DNA from: Flavobacterium sp. ACN6
Lineage (GTDB): Bacteria; Bacteroidota; Bacteroidia; Flavobacteriales; Flavobacteriaceae
Direction: 5' to 3'
Length of the DNA: 64,000 bases
Assembly: GCF_002304005.1 (NCBI RefSeq)
Contig: NZ_MRCQ01000016.1
Span: 57,634-121,633 of the forward strand
Position 1 is the first letter of the stretch. Each line of letters opens with the position of its first letter. Both the position numbers and the translations under genes were made by a program. This document shows positions 37,771-47,342 of the stretch, in pieces. The notes under the pieces are model-generated. The model did not search any database. It was not told where the DNA came from and saw only the letters and a list, made by a program, of their open reading frames with translations.

Positions 37771-39501
37771 TTAGACTTTCAACGAAAACCAAAACATACT
37801 CCCCAATCCTAAATTACTCTCAACCCCAACATTTCCATTCTGCGCTTCAATAAATTCTTTGCTAATTGCCAAACCCAATCCGGTTCCAGATTTTTGACTT
37901 CCCGGAACCTGGAAATATTTATCAAAAACTTTGTCTTTATATCTGGCGTCAATTCCTTTTCCAGTATCGATCACCTGAAATACAATTTGATTGTTTTCAT
38001 TTTTTAGTTTGATGATAATCGTACTTTTTTCAGAAGAATACCGAATCGCATTCGATAAATAATTAATCAAAACCCAGCCTGTTTTTTCACTGTCAGCTTT
38101 TACATCTTGAAGGTTTTCATCGGTATCAATTAGTAATTTAATCTGCTTTTGATCGGCCTGAACTTTTACAGCTTCAACAGCATAATTTACAATTTCTCGC
38201 GGATTGCTTTTTTCGATATTCAGCTGAATATTTCCAGTTTCTAATTGAGATAGATTCAATAATTCGCCTGTGATTTTTAATAACCTTTGACTATCATCTT
38301 TGATGCTTTCGACCAATTGTTTCTGATCGTCGTTCATGTCGCCCGTTTTGGCGTTTTCAAGTAATTGAAGACTTAATTTTATAGACGCAATTGGCGTTTT
38401 TAATTCGTGCGAAACCGTAGCAATGAAATTAGTTTTGGCAAAATCCAGTTCTTTAAAAAGCGTAATATTTCGCAGAATAATTACATCGCCAATATTGATT
38501 TCTTTTTCTTCTCCCGTTGGAATTATCGTAATATTCAGAATCTCTTTTTCGAAATAACTTTCTTTTCCGTGTGCGTAAATTTTAAGCGGTTGTTTTTTAG
38601 GAGTTTCTGTATCTTCTTTTAAAATTAAAGAACGAATTAAATCATTCGATAAAGCCAAATTTGAAGCCGATTTGCCAACAACATCTTCCAATTTCAGGCC
38701 AATAATTTTTAAGGCTTCGTTATTAGCAAACAAAATGATATTTTCATTATCCAAACCAATGATAGGATCGTGCATATTATTGATTAAAGTTTCCAAACGT
38801 TTCTTTTCGAAGAATAATTTATACAAATTACTATCATTATATTCTTGAAGTTTCTGCGCCATCGTATTAAACGATTTTGCCAAATCGCCATATTCATTAT
38901 GATTGGTAAAATGTACCCGTTCTGAATAGTTTTTATTGGCGATTTCCTTAATACTCATCGTCAATTCTTTTATCGGATTGGCAATATTATTCGGCAGATT
39001 AACCAGTAAATTAAAAGCAATCAAAAAGCATAAACTTCCCACAATGGCAATCCATAAATTAGCATTTTCGGCAGTAAGTTTTGCAATGTCACTTTTCTGT
39101 TTTATGGCATCCAGATTCAGCTTCATAATCGCAAAAATATCTTGTCTAATTTGCGCTTTTATGGTTTCATCGGTACTGTTTTTTTCTAAAAGCGAAAAAT
39201 CATTTTCAAGTTTTGCGGTTGCTTCCTTTTCGCCGGGTTCGGTAACATTTAGAGTTTGCTTTTCCAGATATTCTTTAAAAGTTTGAATCTTATTATCAGG
39301 ATTGGCTTTAATTTCATCCAAAGACAAAATCATATTTCGGGAATATTCCAGCGTATTATAATTCGCTTTCAGAATATTTTCGGTATCCGCTTTTATTAAA
39401 AAAACAGAATACCCACTCACTAACGAAAGTATAATGATCATCAAAAATAATAATCCAACACCCAGATTCAATTTGGTTTTAATTCTCATTTTATAAAACA
39501 T
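37771..39501 (-). CDS. HAMP-PAS histidine kinase, kinase half of a split KdpD system
   Basis: This 576-residue inner-membrane kinase has a helix near residues 12-32, a short periplasmic region, a second helix near 150-170, and then HAMP (NPIKELTMSIKEIANKNY). A PAS domain follows (MHDPIIGLDNENIILFANN), then HisKA (ATVSHELKTPIASIK) and HATPase (NYLSNAIRYS, DTGKGID, GTGLGLAIS). It lies downstream of a gene for the sensor half of KdpD that has no kinase domain, in the same direction. By position it is probably the kinase that works with that protein for the kdp genes, which is an inference. Confidence 0.88.
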   Translation of the reverse strand: MFYKMRIKTKLNLGVGLLFLMIIILSLVSGYSVFLIKADTENILKANYNTLEYSRNMILSLDEIKANPDNKIQTFKEYLEKQTLNVTEPGEKEATAKLENDFSLLEKNSTDETIKAQIRQDIFAIMKLNLDAIKQKSDIAKLTAENANLWIAIVGSLCFLIAFNLLVNLPNNIANPIKELTMSIKEIANKNYSERVHFTNHNEYGDLAKSFNTMAQKLQEYNDSNLYKLFFEKKRLETLINNMHDPIIGLDNENIILFANNEALKIIGLKLEDVVGKSASNLALSNDLIRSLILKEDTETPKKQPLKIYAHGKESYFEKEILNITIIPTGEEKEINIGDVIILRNITLFKELDFAKTNFIATVSHELKTPIASIKLSLQLLENAKTGDMNDDQKQLVESIKDDSQRLLKITGELLNLSQLETGNIQLNIEKSNPREIVNYAVEAVKVQADQKQIKLLIDTDENLQDVKADSEKTGWVLINYLSNAIRYSSEKSTIIIKLKNENNQIVFQVIDTGKGIDARYKDKVFDKYFQVPGSQKSGTGLGLAISKEFIEAQNGNVGVESNLGLGSMFWFSLKV

Positions 39502-39554
39502 TTAATTTTTTTTGAACCATATAAGTGATATAAGAAAATATTAGAATTGCTTTT

Positions 39555-39660
39555 TTTAACAGAAAGACGCTAAGGTTTCGCAAAGCAAGCAAAGATTAGA
39601 TTAATGACTATGTCCCAATGCAAAAAAACTTTGTGTCTTAGTGACTTCGTGGCAAACCAA
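39555..39660. repeat. Dispersed repeat in the kdpD-kinase spacer
   Basis: This spacer contains AAGACGCTAAGGTTTCGCAA and then CTTTGTGTCTTAGTGACTTC followed by GTGGCAAA. A diverged copy of the second part (CTTTGAGCCATTGCGCCTTC followed by GCGGCAAA) is found near 63.73 kb. It belongs to a short flavobacterial repeat family with no coding capacity. Confidence 0.55.
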
Positions 39661-39708
39661 ACATCCTAATTAAAATGAACTTATATAACTTATATGGTTT
39701 GAAAATTT

Positions 39709-40830
39709 TCACGAAAGTATAACAAGATCAACATTTGATAACGACAGTTTGTTTAGCAGACGTCTAAAAATTGTTGTAGACAAAATTACTTTAAATAAAT
39801 TCAAATGAGGTTTTCCAATGCAGACAGTTGTAATTTGTTTTTCTTCAACAGAAATTAAGATCGCATCGGCAATATTTTTGTTTTCCAATTTAATCACTTC
39901 TGCGCCTAATTGTACAGCAAGTTTAAAATTATTAATCAAATGACGTTGCTTGTCTAACGCAATTTTAGTACTGCTTTCTTTAGGCGTTTCTACATACAAA
40001 ACATACCAGCTTCCGTTATAGTAACTCGCCAATCGCGCCGCTTTTCTAATTACAATTTTAGCTGTTTTATCGTTACTGCTAATACATGCCAAAAGTTTTT
40101 CATGTCGTAAAGCGTGAAGTTGCGGAACTTCATTTTCAACCTTTCGAACCACCTGACTGGCGACTTCTTTCAAAGCCAATTCACGCAATTGCAGAATTTG
40201 TTCCGATTTAAAAAAGTTAGTCAAAGCCGTCTGAATTTTATCAGCCGTATAAATTTTGCCTTCTTTCAAACGCGCAATTAAATCTTCCGAAGTCAAATCG
40301 ATATTGACGACTTCATCTGCCAATCGCAAAACATTATCTGGAATTCGTTCCTGAACATCAATGTTTGTAATACGTTTTACAGCCGAATTTAAACTCTCAA
40401 TATGCTGAATATTTACCGCCGAAATCACATTAATTCCCGCATCTAAAATTTCTAAAACATCCTGCCAGCGTTTTTCATTTTTGCTTCCTTCAACGTTCGT
40501 GTGTGCCAGTTCATCAACAATAACGACTTCTGGTCGAAGATTTATAATCGCCTGAACGTCGAGTTCTTCAAGCTCTTTTCCTTTATAGAAAATTGTCCGT
40601 CGCGGAATCACAGGCAAACCCGCCAATAATTCATGCGTTTCTTTTCGCATATGCGTTTCGATATAGCCAATTTTAACATCGATTCCGTTTTTCAATAACG
40701 AATGCGCTTCCTGAAGCATACGAAAAGTTTTGCCCACACCGGCGCTCATTCCAATATAAATTTTAAACTTCCCTTTTCGCGATTTCTGAATTAAATCGAG
40801 AAAGTGCTGTGCGTTATTTTTCTGTTCCAT
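39709..40830 (-). CDS. kdpD: KdpD sensor half without a kinase domain
   Basis: This 373-residue protein equals the N-terminal cytoplasmic part of KdpD. The KdpD domain has Walker A GMSAGVGKT at residues 27-35 and Walker B VVIVDELAHTN. A USP-like domain (about 240-373) follows, KLLACISSNDKTAKIVIRKAARLA. The membrane helices and histidine kinase of E. coli KdpD are absent; the next gene supplies a separate membrane kinase. KdpE is not encoded in the window. It is co-directional with kdpFABC and the porin gene. Confidence 0.92.
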   Translation of the reverse strand: MEQKNNAQHFLDLIQKSRKGKFKIYIGMSAGVGKTFRMLQEAHSLLKNGIDVKIGYIETHMRKETHELLAGLPVIPRRTIFYKGKELEELDVQAIINLRPEVVIVDELAHTNVEGSKNEKRWQDVLEILDAGINVISAVNIQHIESLNSAVKRITNIDVQERIPDNVLRLADEVVNIDLTSEDLIARLKEGKIYTADKIQTALTNFFKSEQILQLRELALKEVASQVVRKVENEVPQLHALRHEKLLACISSNDKTAKIVIRKAARLASYYNGSWYVLYVETPKESSTKIALDKQRHLINNFKLAVQLGAEVIKLENKNIADAILISVEEKQITTVCIGKPHLNLFKVILSTTIFRRLLNKLSLSNVDLVILS

Positions 40831-40838
40831 ATTTTTTG

Positions 40839-40914
40839 CTTTAAGCTACAAGCCGTAAGCTTTAGGCAGTATGACTTTTAAAAAGCCTATTGCCTAAAGC
40901 TTATAGCTTAAAGC
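40839..40914. repeat. Palindromic repeat, second copy of the AAGCTAnAAGCCGTAAGC family
   Basis: AAGCTACAAGCCGTAAGC and TTTAGGCA form the left arm (40839-40869), and TGCCTAAAGC with TTATAGCTTAAAGC form the right arm (40891-40914). The 18-mer differs by one base from that at 3897-3914. The right arm reaches the stop codon of the porin gene. Confidence 0.75.
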
Positions 40915-41990
40915 TAAAAAGAAATCGCCAGCGAAGTTGTTAAAAACGTATTTGTATCCGTTGGAAGATTATCTTTTGTGAAGATTTTATCTTTACTTGA
41001 AAGATTTCGGGCTTCAATTCTAAACATTACATTATCAGTAACTAAGTAATCAAAGTTAGCTGAAAATCCGTAAGTTTTAAAACCGTTTGGCGTTTCAGTC
41101 GCGATAATAACACCTTTTTCGTCACTGTAATATTCACCGCGTGCTGCAAGCTGAATTTTATCCGTCGGTTTGTATTGCAAGATTAAAACAGGCGAAAACC
41201 AAGTATCATATTTATTACTGTTTTTAGCCGATTGTTGTGATCCAACATCAAAACCAGCTGTAATATTTGTTTTTTCCGTTACTTTAAATTGTCCGTGAAA
41301 GTTATTGAAATAACGCCATTTTTTGTCGATATCCGGCTGTTCATTTCCAACATAAGTGCTCCAGTTCAAAACCACTTTGTCCGATGGTTTGTATGTAATC
41401 TGAGTCCCAAAAGCTGGTGTTTGATTGCCTTCCACTTTCTCAATTCGCTGCCAGCCGTTTAAATACATTCCCGCCAAATACCATTTTCCAGATTCAGAGG
41501 TGTAACCAATTTTCACACCCGTTTCATAATAAGGAGAATTCTCGGCTAAAATACTTCTCGTTAAAGTCTGGCAGTCTTTTCCAATCGCACTTTCAAAACC
41601 TATATGCGAAGGCATAATTCCCGCATCAATCCACAAATTATGATTGGAAGAAATCTTCACACCAACATTCGCTTCATAAACATTTTTCAATAAACCTTGC
41701 TCGGCAGACATATTATATTCAGCATAAGTTCCCGCCATTAAAGCAAAATTTCCACGAATATTATCTTTCGAATAATTCACTTTTGCCATACCCAAATTCA
41801 GGTTTACCTCGTTGCTTTTATTGTAGCTGTAAAAAAAGTTTGGCCGTGTATGATCTTCCGGTTTCCCGAAATCATAACTATAATAAGCGTCTACATATCC
41901 TGAAAACGTAAACGGACTTTTTGTTTCTTCTTGTGCGTGTAAGTTGCTAAAACCAAAAGCGATTAAAGCAGTAAGTATTATTTTTTTCAT
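40914..41990 (-). CDS. Outer-membrane beta-barrel porin of the kdp cluster
   Basis: This 358-residue protein has a signal peptide (MKKIILTALIAFGFSNLHAQ) and alternating beta strands through the whole chain, ending in phenylalanine (SLAISF), as expected for an outer-membrane barrel. FTFSGYVDAYYSYDFGKP and YNMSAEQGLLKNVYEANVGV match the beta-barrel porin-2 group of Bacteroidota. It lies between kdpC and kdpD in the same direction. A role as the outer-membrane entry route for potassium under limitation is plausible from position but not shown. Confidence 0.85.
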   Translation of the reverse strand: MKKIILTALIAFGFSNLHAQEETKSPFTFSGYVDAYYSYDFGKPEDHTRPNFFYSYNKSNEVNLNLGMAKVNYSKDNIRGNFALMAGTYAEYNMSAEQGLLKNVYEANVGVKISSNHNLWIDAGIMPSHIGFESAIGKDCQTLTRSILAENSPYYETGVKIGYTSESGKWYLAGMYLNGWQRIEKVEGNQTPAFGTQITYKPSDKVVLNWSTYVGNEQPDIDKKWRYFNNFHGQFKVTEKTNITAGFDVGSQQSAKNSNKYDTWFSPVLILQYKPTDKIQLAARGEYYSDEKGVIIATETPNGFKTYGFSANFDYLVTDNVMFRIEARNLSSKDKIFTKDNLPTDTNTFLTTSLAISF

Positions 41991-42059
41991 TTTGTCATTG
42001 CGAGGAACGAAGCAATCTCATCCTCTGAATTAAATTATTTATTAGTAGATTTTTTAGGA

Positions 42060-42179
42060 GCTAATCCCGCACCCGAGCCTGAAAGTGCGAATTGGCGAAG
42101 CAATCCGTTTCAATCTATTGTTCCTCCCGAAGCCTCGGGACCGGCACAAAAGGATTTTCACTACTATCGGGGCTAGGGC
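42060..42179 (-). ncRNA. Structured repeat RNA candidate, copy 2
   Basis: On the minus strand this begins with CCCTAGCCCCGATAGTAG and ends with GTGCGGGATTAG. An outer stem (CTAGCCCCG against CGGGATTAG, one mismatch and one G-U) encloses an inner hairpin CCCGAGGCTTCGGG. The words GATAG, ATCCTTTTGTG and GAAACGGA occur in the same order as in the element at 25162-25254, which has a different outer stem sequence. The shared words and covarying stems suggest a structured RNA or mobile repeat family, possibly Flavo-1. It sits in the kdpC-porin spacer. Confidence 0.55.
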
Positions 42180-42228
42180 ATTTGGGGTAAAAAGGCGTTT
42201 TTGTATAATAATATTTTCATATCCTAAC

Positions 42229-42255
42229 AGGTTTCCAAAACCTGTTAGGTATTAT
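42229..42255. repeat. Short palindrome CCTAACAGGTTT/AAACCTGTTAGG
   Basis: A perfect 11-12 base inverted repeat separated by a few bases lies in the kdpC-porin spacer. The core CAGGTTT/AAACCTG recurs at 43.15 kb and 63.35 kb. It could form a hairpin in the transcript, but lacks a T-run on either strand. Confidence 0.6.
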
Positions 42256-42292
42256 TGTAAGTTTAGTTTTTCGATTCCAATTCTCGCCATTT

Positions 42293-42396
42293 TTTGTCAT
42301 CCTGAGGAACGAAGGATCACACTAGGAGCTCGACAAAGATTGGCGATCATGCAGATGGAGTTTCTCGTGTGATCCTTCGTTCCTCAGGATGACAAA
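42293..42396. repeat. 104-base element with perfect 30-base inverted ends
   Basis: The left arm at 42293-42322 and the right arm at 42367-42396 are exact reverse complements (30 of 30). Each contains CCTGAGGAACGAAGGATCAC or its complement. The 44-base middle does not encode anything. The related words GAGGAACGAAGCAATCTC lie near 42000. Together with the structured repeat and a short palindrome they fill most of this 517-base spacer, which contains no gene. Confidence 0.9.
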
Positions 42397-42507
42397 CTCT
42401 GTGGTTAATTCATGATTATAGTTGATGTCGATTTTCATACCTACAAAGTTTTGAAAACCTTGCAGGAGAAAAACTTAGAATCTCAGTATCTCAGAACCTT
42501 AGCATCT

Positions 42508-43059
42508 TTAGCGTAGCGCATCTAAAGCCACATTCAATTCTAAAACATTAACCGTTTCAGGACTAACAACAGCCGTATTAATTTTAGATTCCACCAAAGC
42601 TTTTACTTTAGCTTCAGCTAAATTTCTTTCTTTAGCAATTCGTTTTACCTGAATCAAAGCGCCTTGAGGAGAAATATTAGGATCTAAACCACTTCCCGAA
42701 GCCGTAACCATATCTGACGGAATCTCCCATTTTTTCAAATACGGATGAACCAGCAAAAGCGTATCAATTCTTTTTTGAACTAGAACCAAATAATCTGCAT
42801 TACTTGGTCCTTTGTTGCTTCCGGCACTTCCTGCAGCATTATAATCCACAGCCGAAGGTCTTCCCCAGAAATAATTCGACTTATCGAATTTCTGACCAAT
42901 TTTTTGGTAACCAACCACTTTTCCGTTAACCGAAATAGTTTCTCCTTTTCCCTGATTTGGAGCAATTTGTGCGATTCCGTAAATCGCTAAAGGATAAATA
43001 ACCGCAAACAGAATTAAAGTAAGTACGGTAAGTTTTAAAAGTGAAAATATTGTTTTCAT
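42508..43059 (-). CDS. kdpC: Potassium-transporting ATPase subunit C
   Basis: KdpC is the small membrane-anchored subunit that supports assembly and function of the KdpFABC potassium pump. At 183 residues it has the normal length. It has one N-terminal helix (MKTIFSLLKLTVLTLILFAVIYPLAIYGIAQ) and then the conserved stretches YFWGRPSAVDYN, NAAGSAGSNKGPSN and ASGSGLDPNISPQGA. It follows kdpB after a 115-base spacer containing a low-complexity repeat, and precedes the porin gene. Confidence 0.96.
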   Translation of the reverse strand: MKTIFSLLKLTVLTLILFAVIYPLAIYGIAQIAPNQGKGETISVNGKVVGYQKIGQKFDKSNYFWGRPSAVDYNAAGSAGSNKGPSNADYLVLVQKRIDTLLLVHPYLKKWEIPSDMVTASGSGLDPNISPQGALIQVKRIAKERNLAEAKVKALVESKINTAVVSPETVNVLELNVALDALR

Positions 43060-43174
43060 TGTTTTTTGAGATTCTAAGGGACTAAGTTGCTAAGGTTCTA
43101 AGTTTTTTTTAGAAAACTAGCAATCCAAAGTCTATGTTTTTAATTTGAGTTTTGTAAACCTGTCAGGTTTAATT

Positions 43175-45232
43175 TTACATACAAAGAGCTACAACCAAAT
43201 CAATTAACTTTATTCCGATAAAAGGAACAATCAATCCGCCTAAACCATACATCAAAAGATTTCTTTTAAGGATTGCACTTGCTCCAATTGGTTTGTAATC
43301 AACGCCTCTCAACGCAAGCGGAATCAAGATCGGAATGATAATCGCATTGAAAATTACAGCCGATAAAATAGCACTTTCCGGACTATGCAAATGCATAATA
43401 TTTAAACCTTGCAAAGCGGGAATCGCAGTAATAAAAAGTGCAGGAACGATAGCAAAATATTTGGCAACGTCATTCGCAATTGAGAACGTCGTTAAAGTTC
43501 CGCGAGTCATTAAAAGCTGTTTTCCAATTTCGATAATCTCAATAAGTTTTGTTGGGTCATTGTCAAGATCGACCATGTTTCCGGCTTCTTTTGCCGCTTG
43601 AGTGCCGCTGTTCATGGCAACACCCACATTGGCTTGCGCAAGGGCAGGAGCGTCGTTGGTTCCGTCGCCCATCATGGCAACAAGTTTACCCAAGTTTTGT
43701 TCGTTTTTGATGTAGTTCATTTTATCCTCAGGCTTTGCTTCGGCAATAAAATCATCAACACCTGCAGCCTCAGCGATAAACTTCGCCGTAAGCGGATTAT
43801 CTCCGGTAACCATCACCGTTTTTACACCCATTTTTCTCAATCGGTCAAAACGTTCTTTCATTCCCGTTTTAATAATATCCTGCAATTCGATCACACCTTG
43901 AACCTGATTGTTTTTTATCACAACCAAGGGTGTTCCTCCGTTTGTCGAAATGTCAATTACTTTTTGAGCCGTATCTTCCGGAAATGAATTCCCAGCTTGA
44001 AGTGCAATGTTTTTTGCAGCATCTTGCGCACCTTTTCTAATATTGGTTCCGTCTTTTAAAACGACTCCAGAAGTTCTGGTTTCTGCGGTAAATTTGATTG
44101 TATGTGAAATATTTTCTGTAAAATGTGAAATGTCTTCTTGCATTTTACCATTTAAATTGATCGTATTACTCAATTCAATAATACTTTTTCCTTCTGGAGT
44201 ATCATCTGCAAGCGAACTTAATACGGCAGATTTTATAAAATCATCCAAGGAAATTCCTTTTGTCGGATAAAAATTGGTTGCTTTTCTGTTTCCAATGGTG
44301 ATAGTTCCAGTTTTATCCAAAAGCAATACATCAATATCTCCGGCAGTTTCAACCGCTTTTCCAGATTTTGTAATTACGTTTGCACGCAAAGCCCTGTCCA
44401 TTCCCGCAATACCAATTGCTGATAATAAACCTCCAATTGTCGTTGGAATCAAACAAACAAAAAGTGCAATAAAAGCCGCAATCGTAATGGGTGCGTTGGC
44501 ATAGTCGGCAAACGGTTTTAGCGTAACGCACACAATCACGAAGATTAAAGTAAATGCGGCTAATAAAATGGTCAAAGCGATTTCGTTTGGTGTTTTCTGA
44601 CGGCTTGCACCTTCAACCAAAGCAATCATTTTATCTAGAAAACTTTCGCCAGGTTCTGAGGTTACAATTACTTTAATTTTATCAGACAGTACTTTTGTTC
44701 CTCCGGTTACAGACGATTTATCACCGCCGGCTTCGCGAATCACAGGAGCACTTTCTCCGGTAATGGCGCTTTCGTCGATAGTGGCTAAACCTTCGATAAT
44801 TTCACCGTCAGTTGCAATTAAATCACCGGCTTCGCAAACGAAAATATCTCCTTTTTTCAATTCAGATGAACTGATGTTTTTGATTTCTCCGTTAGGTAAA
44901 ATTTGTCTCGCTGGAGTTTCTTCACGCGTTTTTCTTAAACTGTCAGCTTGCGCTTTTCCTCTGGCTTCAGCAATTGCTTCGGCAAAATTCGCAAATAAAA
45001 GTGTTGCCAGTAAAATTAAAAACACAATTAAATTATACGTGAAACTGCCTTGATCTGTTGCTCCCATTAATATGGAAACACAAACGGCAAACATGATCGC
45101 AGTTCCTATTTCTACGGTAAACATTACCGGATTTTTGATCATCAATTTTGGATTCAATTTGACAAAAGATTGCACTAGGGCTTCTTTTACCTGTTTGCTT
45201 TCAAATAATGATGCGGATTTATTAGTTGTCAT
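43175..45232 (-). CDS. kdpB: Potassium-transporting ATPase subunit B
   Basis: KdpB is the P-type ATPase subunit that couples ATP hydrolysis to potassium uptake. The 685-residue chain has the phosphorylation motif DKTGT in LLLDKTGTITIGNR, the TGES actuator motif, and the hinge motif GDGTNDAPALAQANVG. The frame is open to an ATG at 45265, but the start MTTNKSASLFESKQV at 45232 matches other KdpB proteins. It lies between kdpA and kdpC in the same direction, with a repeat-bearing spacer on each side. Confidence 0.97.
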   Translation of the reverse strand: MTTNKSASLFESKQVKEALVQSFVKLNPKLMIKNPVMFTVEIGTAIMFAVCVSILMGATDQGSFTYNLIVFLILLATLLFANFAEAIAEARGKAQADSLRKTREETPARQILPNGEIKNISSSELKKGDIFVCEAGDLIATDGEIIEGLATIDESAITGESAPVIREAGGDKSSVTGGTKVLSDKIKVIVTSEPGESFLDKMIALVEGASRQKTPNEIALTILLAAFTLIFVIVCVTLKPFADYANAPITIAAFIALFVCLIPTTIGGLLSAIGIAGMDRALRANVITKSGKAVETAGDIDVLLLDKTGTITIGNRKATNFYPTKGISLDDFIKSAVLSSLADDTPEGKSIIELSNTINLNGKMQEDISHFTENISHTIKFTAETRTSGVVLKDGTNIRKGAQDAAKNIALQAGNSFPEDTAQKVIDISTNGGTPLVVIKNNQVQGVIELQDIIKTGMKERFDRLRKMGVKTVMVTGDNPLTAKFIAEAAGVDDFIAEAKPEDKMNYIKNEQNLGKLVAMMGDGTNDAPALAQANVGVAMNSGTQAAKEAGNMVDLDNDPTKLIEIIEIGKQLLMTRGTLTTFSIANDVAKYFAIVPALFITAIPALQGLNIMHLHSPESAILSAVIFNAIIIPILIPLALRGVDYKPIGASAILKRNLLMYGLGGLIVPFIGIKLIDLVVALCM

Positions 45233-45301
45233 TTTTAGATTATTTTGTTTAACTGATTTAAACACTTAGAGATAAAATTGTAAATACGAATGCTATGAAA
45301 C

Positions 45302-45389
45302 ATAGCCCACTGTTTCAACCGTGGGAGCGCAATATATTAACACAATCCTTATCGTCTCCGTGTCTCCCACGGTTGAAACCGCGGGCTAT
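45302..45389. repeat. 88-base element with 26-base inverted ends inside the kdp operon
   Basis: The left arm at 45302-45327 (ATAGCCCACTGTTTCAACC, then GTGGGAG) and the right arm at 45364-45389 match as inverted repeats in 24 of 26 positions. It occupies much of the 235-base kdpA-kdpB spacer. A solo end TTTCTATGTGTTT of another repeat family (see 54.2 and 56.7 kb) lies at about 45429-45441. Confidence 0.88.
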
Positions 45390-45467
45390 ATTGAAATACA
45401 TTACGTTTTAGATAATTAGATTCTATATTTCTATGTGTTTAAATTTTCAGCATTGAAAAATGAGTTA

Positions 45468-47189
45468 TTATTTGATTGTAAAATATTCAGCTAATGGACC
45501 TAGCGCCAAAGCAGGAAAGAATGATAAAGCAGCAATAATGGCAATCACAGCGAAAACCATTATTCCAAAAATTGTAGTATCCGTTTTTAAAGTTCCCGCA
45601 CTTTCAGGAATGTATTTTTTGTTTGCCAATAAACCTGCAATTGCCAATGGGCCGATAATCGGAATGAAACGGCTTAACAATAAAACAATTCCTGTAGAGA
45701 TATTCCAGAACGGATTGTTATCTCCTAAACCTTCAAATCCAGAACCATTGTTGGCAGCGCTCGAAGTATATTCGTATAACATTTCAGAGAATCCGTGATT
45801 TCCAGGATTGTTTAGCCAGCCTGTTGCATTTCCGCTAAACCAATAACCCATTGCAGTATCATGTGCAGCAAAATAAGATGCTAAAGCTGTTCCTGCTAAT
45901 ATCAATAAAGGATGAAGAATAGCGATGAAAGCAGCGATTTTAACTTCCCGTGCTTCGATTTTCTTTCCTAAAAATTCAGGAGTTCGACCAACCATTAATC
46001 CGGAAATAAATACAGCCAGAATAATGAAAATATAAAAGTTGAGGTAACCCACGCCACAGCCTCCGTAGAAGGCATTGACCATCATGGCCAATAATTGCAT
46101 CGCTCCAGAAACCGGCATCGCACTATCGTGCATACTATTTACAGAACCTGTAGAAATTACGGTTGTAGCAATACTCCAGAATCCTGAAATTGCGGGTCCA
46201 AACCGAACTTCTTTTCCTTCCATAGCTCCAGCTGCCTGAGCGATTCCCATTTTTTCAATGGCAGGATTTCCGTTAAGTTCGCTTGAGATTGTTGGAATTA
46301 CTAATAGTAAGAATCCAACCGTCATTACACCAAAAATGATATGAGAGAATTTTCTTTTGTTCAGGAAAAATCCAAGTGCAAAAATCATCGCAAACGGAAT
46401 AATCATTTGCGCCCAAAGTTCAACGGCATTTGTTGCATAAGTTGGGTTTTCTAACGGATGTGCCGAATTAGCTCCAAAAAAACCACCTCCATTTGTACCA
46501 ATATGTTTAATCGCAATAAAAGCTGCTGCTGGTCCGCGCGAAACTTCTACATGATCACCTTGAAGAGTTGTAATAGTATCTTTTCCTTCAAAAGTCATTG
46601 GAGTACCGCTGAAAACTAAAACAACAGCAACAATTGCAGAAAGAGGCAATAAAATACGGGTACAGCTTTTGATGAAATAGTTGTAGAAATTCCCTAATTT
46701 ATCGGTACTTCTTTCTCTCATTGCAGTAAAAACCATTGCCGCAGCTGCGATTCCGACACCAGCAGAAACAAATTGCAGGAACATTAAAACCATTTGAGAT
46801 AAATAAGAAACACCGCTTTCGCCAGAATAATGCTGTAAATCGCAATTGACTAAAAATGAAATGGAGGTATTAAATGCCAGATCAGGCGTCATCGATGGAT
46901 TATTATCTGGGTTTAATGGTAAAGAACCTTGAAACAATAAGACAAAAAAACAAAGAAAGAACCAAACCATGTTAATGCTCAAAAGAGCTTTTAAGTGTTG
47001 TTTCCAGTTCATTTCTTCATTGGAATTAATTCCGCTGATTTTGAAAATAAATTTTTCAATTGGATTGAAAATTGGGTCAAGAAGTGTTTTATCTCCCAAG
47101 AAAACTTTAGCAATATATTTTCCTAAAGGAATTGCCAAAACAATGGTGAGGATAAAAATACCAATGACGCCTAATAATTCTGTATTCAT
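45468..47189 (-). CDS. kdpA: Potassium-transporting ATPase subunit A
   Basis: KdpA is the potassium-channel-like subunit that selects and passes the ion. The 573-residue chain has about ten membrane helices. Selectivity-filter regions are visible as FNTSISFLVNCDLQHYSGE, HIGTNGGGFFGANSAHP, STGSVNSMHDSAMP and YTSSAANNGSGFEG, the four repeats typical of KdpA. It is preceded by the kdpF gene on the same strand and followed by kdpB. Confidence 0.97.
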   Translation of the reverse strand: MNTELLGVIGIFILTIVLAIPLGKYIAKVFLGDKTLLDPIFNPIEKFIFKISGINSNEEMNWKQHLKALLSINMVWFFLCFFVLLFQGSLPLNPDNNPSMTPDLAFNTSISFLVNCDLQHYSGESGVSYLSQMVLMFLQFVSAGVGIAAAAMVFTAMRERSTDKLGNFYNYFIKSCTRILLPLSAIVAVVLVFSGTPMTFEGKDTITTLQGDHVEVSRGPAAAFIAIKHIGTNGGGFFGANSAHPLENPTYATNAVELWAQMIIPFAMIFALGFFLNKRKFSHIIFGVMTVGFLLLVIPTISSELNGNPAIEKMGIAQAAGAMEGKEVRFGPAISGFWSIATTVISTGSVNSMHDSAMPVSGAMQLLAMMVNAFYGGCGVGYLNFYIFIILAVFISGLMVGRTPEFLGKKIEAREVKIAAFIAILHPLLILAGTALASYFAAHDTAMGYWFSGNATGWLNNPGNHGFSEMLYEYTSSAANNGSGFEGLGDNNPFWNISTGIVLLLSRFIPIIGPLAIAGLLANKKYIPESAGTLKTDTTIFGIMVFAVIAIIAALSFFPALALGPLAEYFTIK

Positions 47190-47261
47190 ATATTTAATTT
47201 TAGATTGTTGATTTTAGATTTTAGATTTTTTGAGACAATCTTAAATTCTAAAAATTCATTT

Positions 47262-47339
47262 TTAAAATTTTTCGGGTTTGATTAATACGTAAATCAAATA
47301 GACGAAAACGGCGATTGAAATAATAAATAGTGCAGTCAT
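47262..47339 (-). CDS. kdpF: KdpF small subunit
   Basis: A 25-codon gene reads MTALFIISIAVFVYLIYVLI followed by KPEKF. It is a single membrane helix with a basic end, as in KdpF, which stabilises the pump complex. It lies 72 bases before kdpA on the same strand, the usual place for kdpF. It starts three bases after the stop of another tiny gene, which suggests coupled translation. Confidence 0.85.
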   Translation of the reverse strand: MTALFIISIAVFVYLIYVLIKPEKF

Positions 47340-47342
47340 GAT

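Noticed and set aside
42085..42372. Open frame of 95 codons in the kdpC-porin spacer
   Set aside because: It runs across three non-coding repeats, including one with perfect inverted ends, and resembles no protein.
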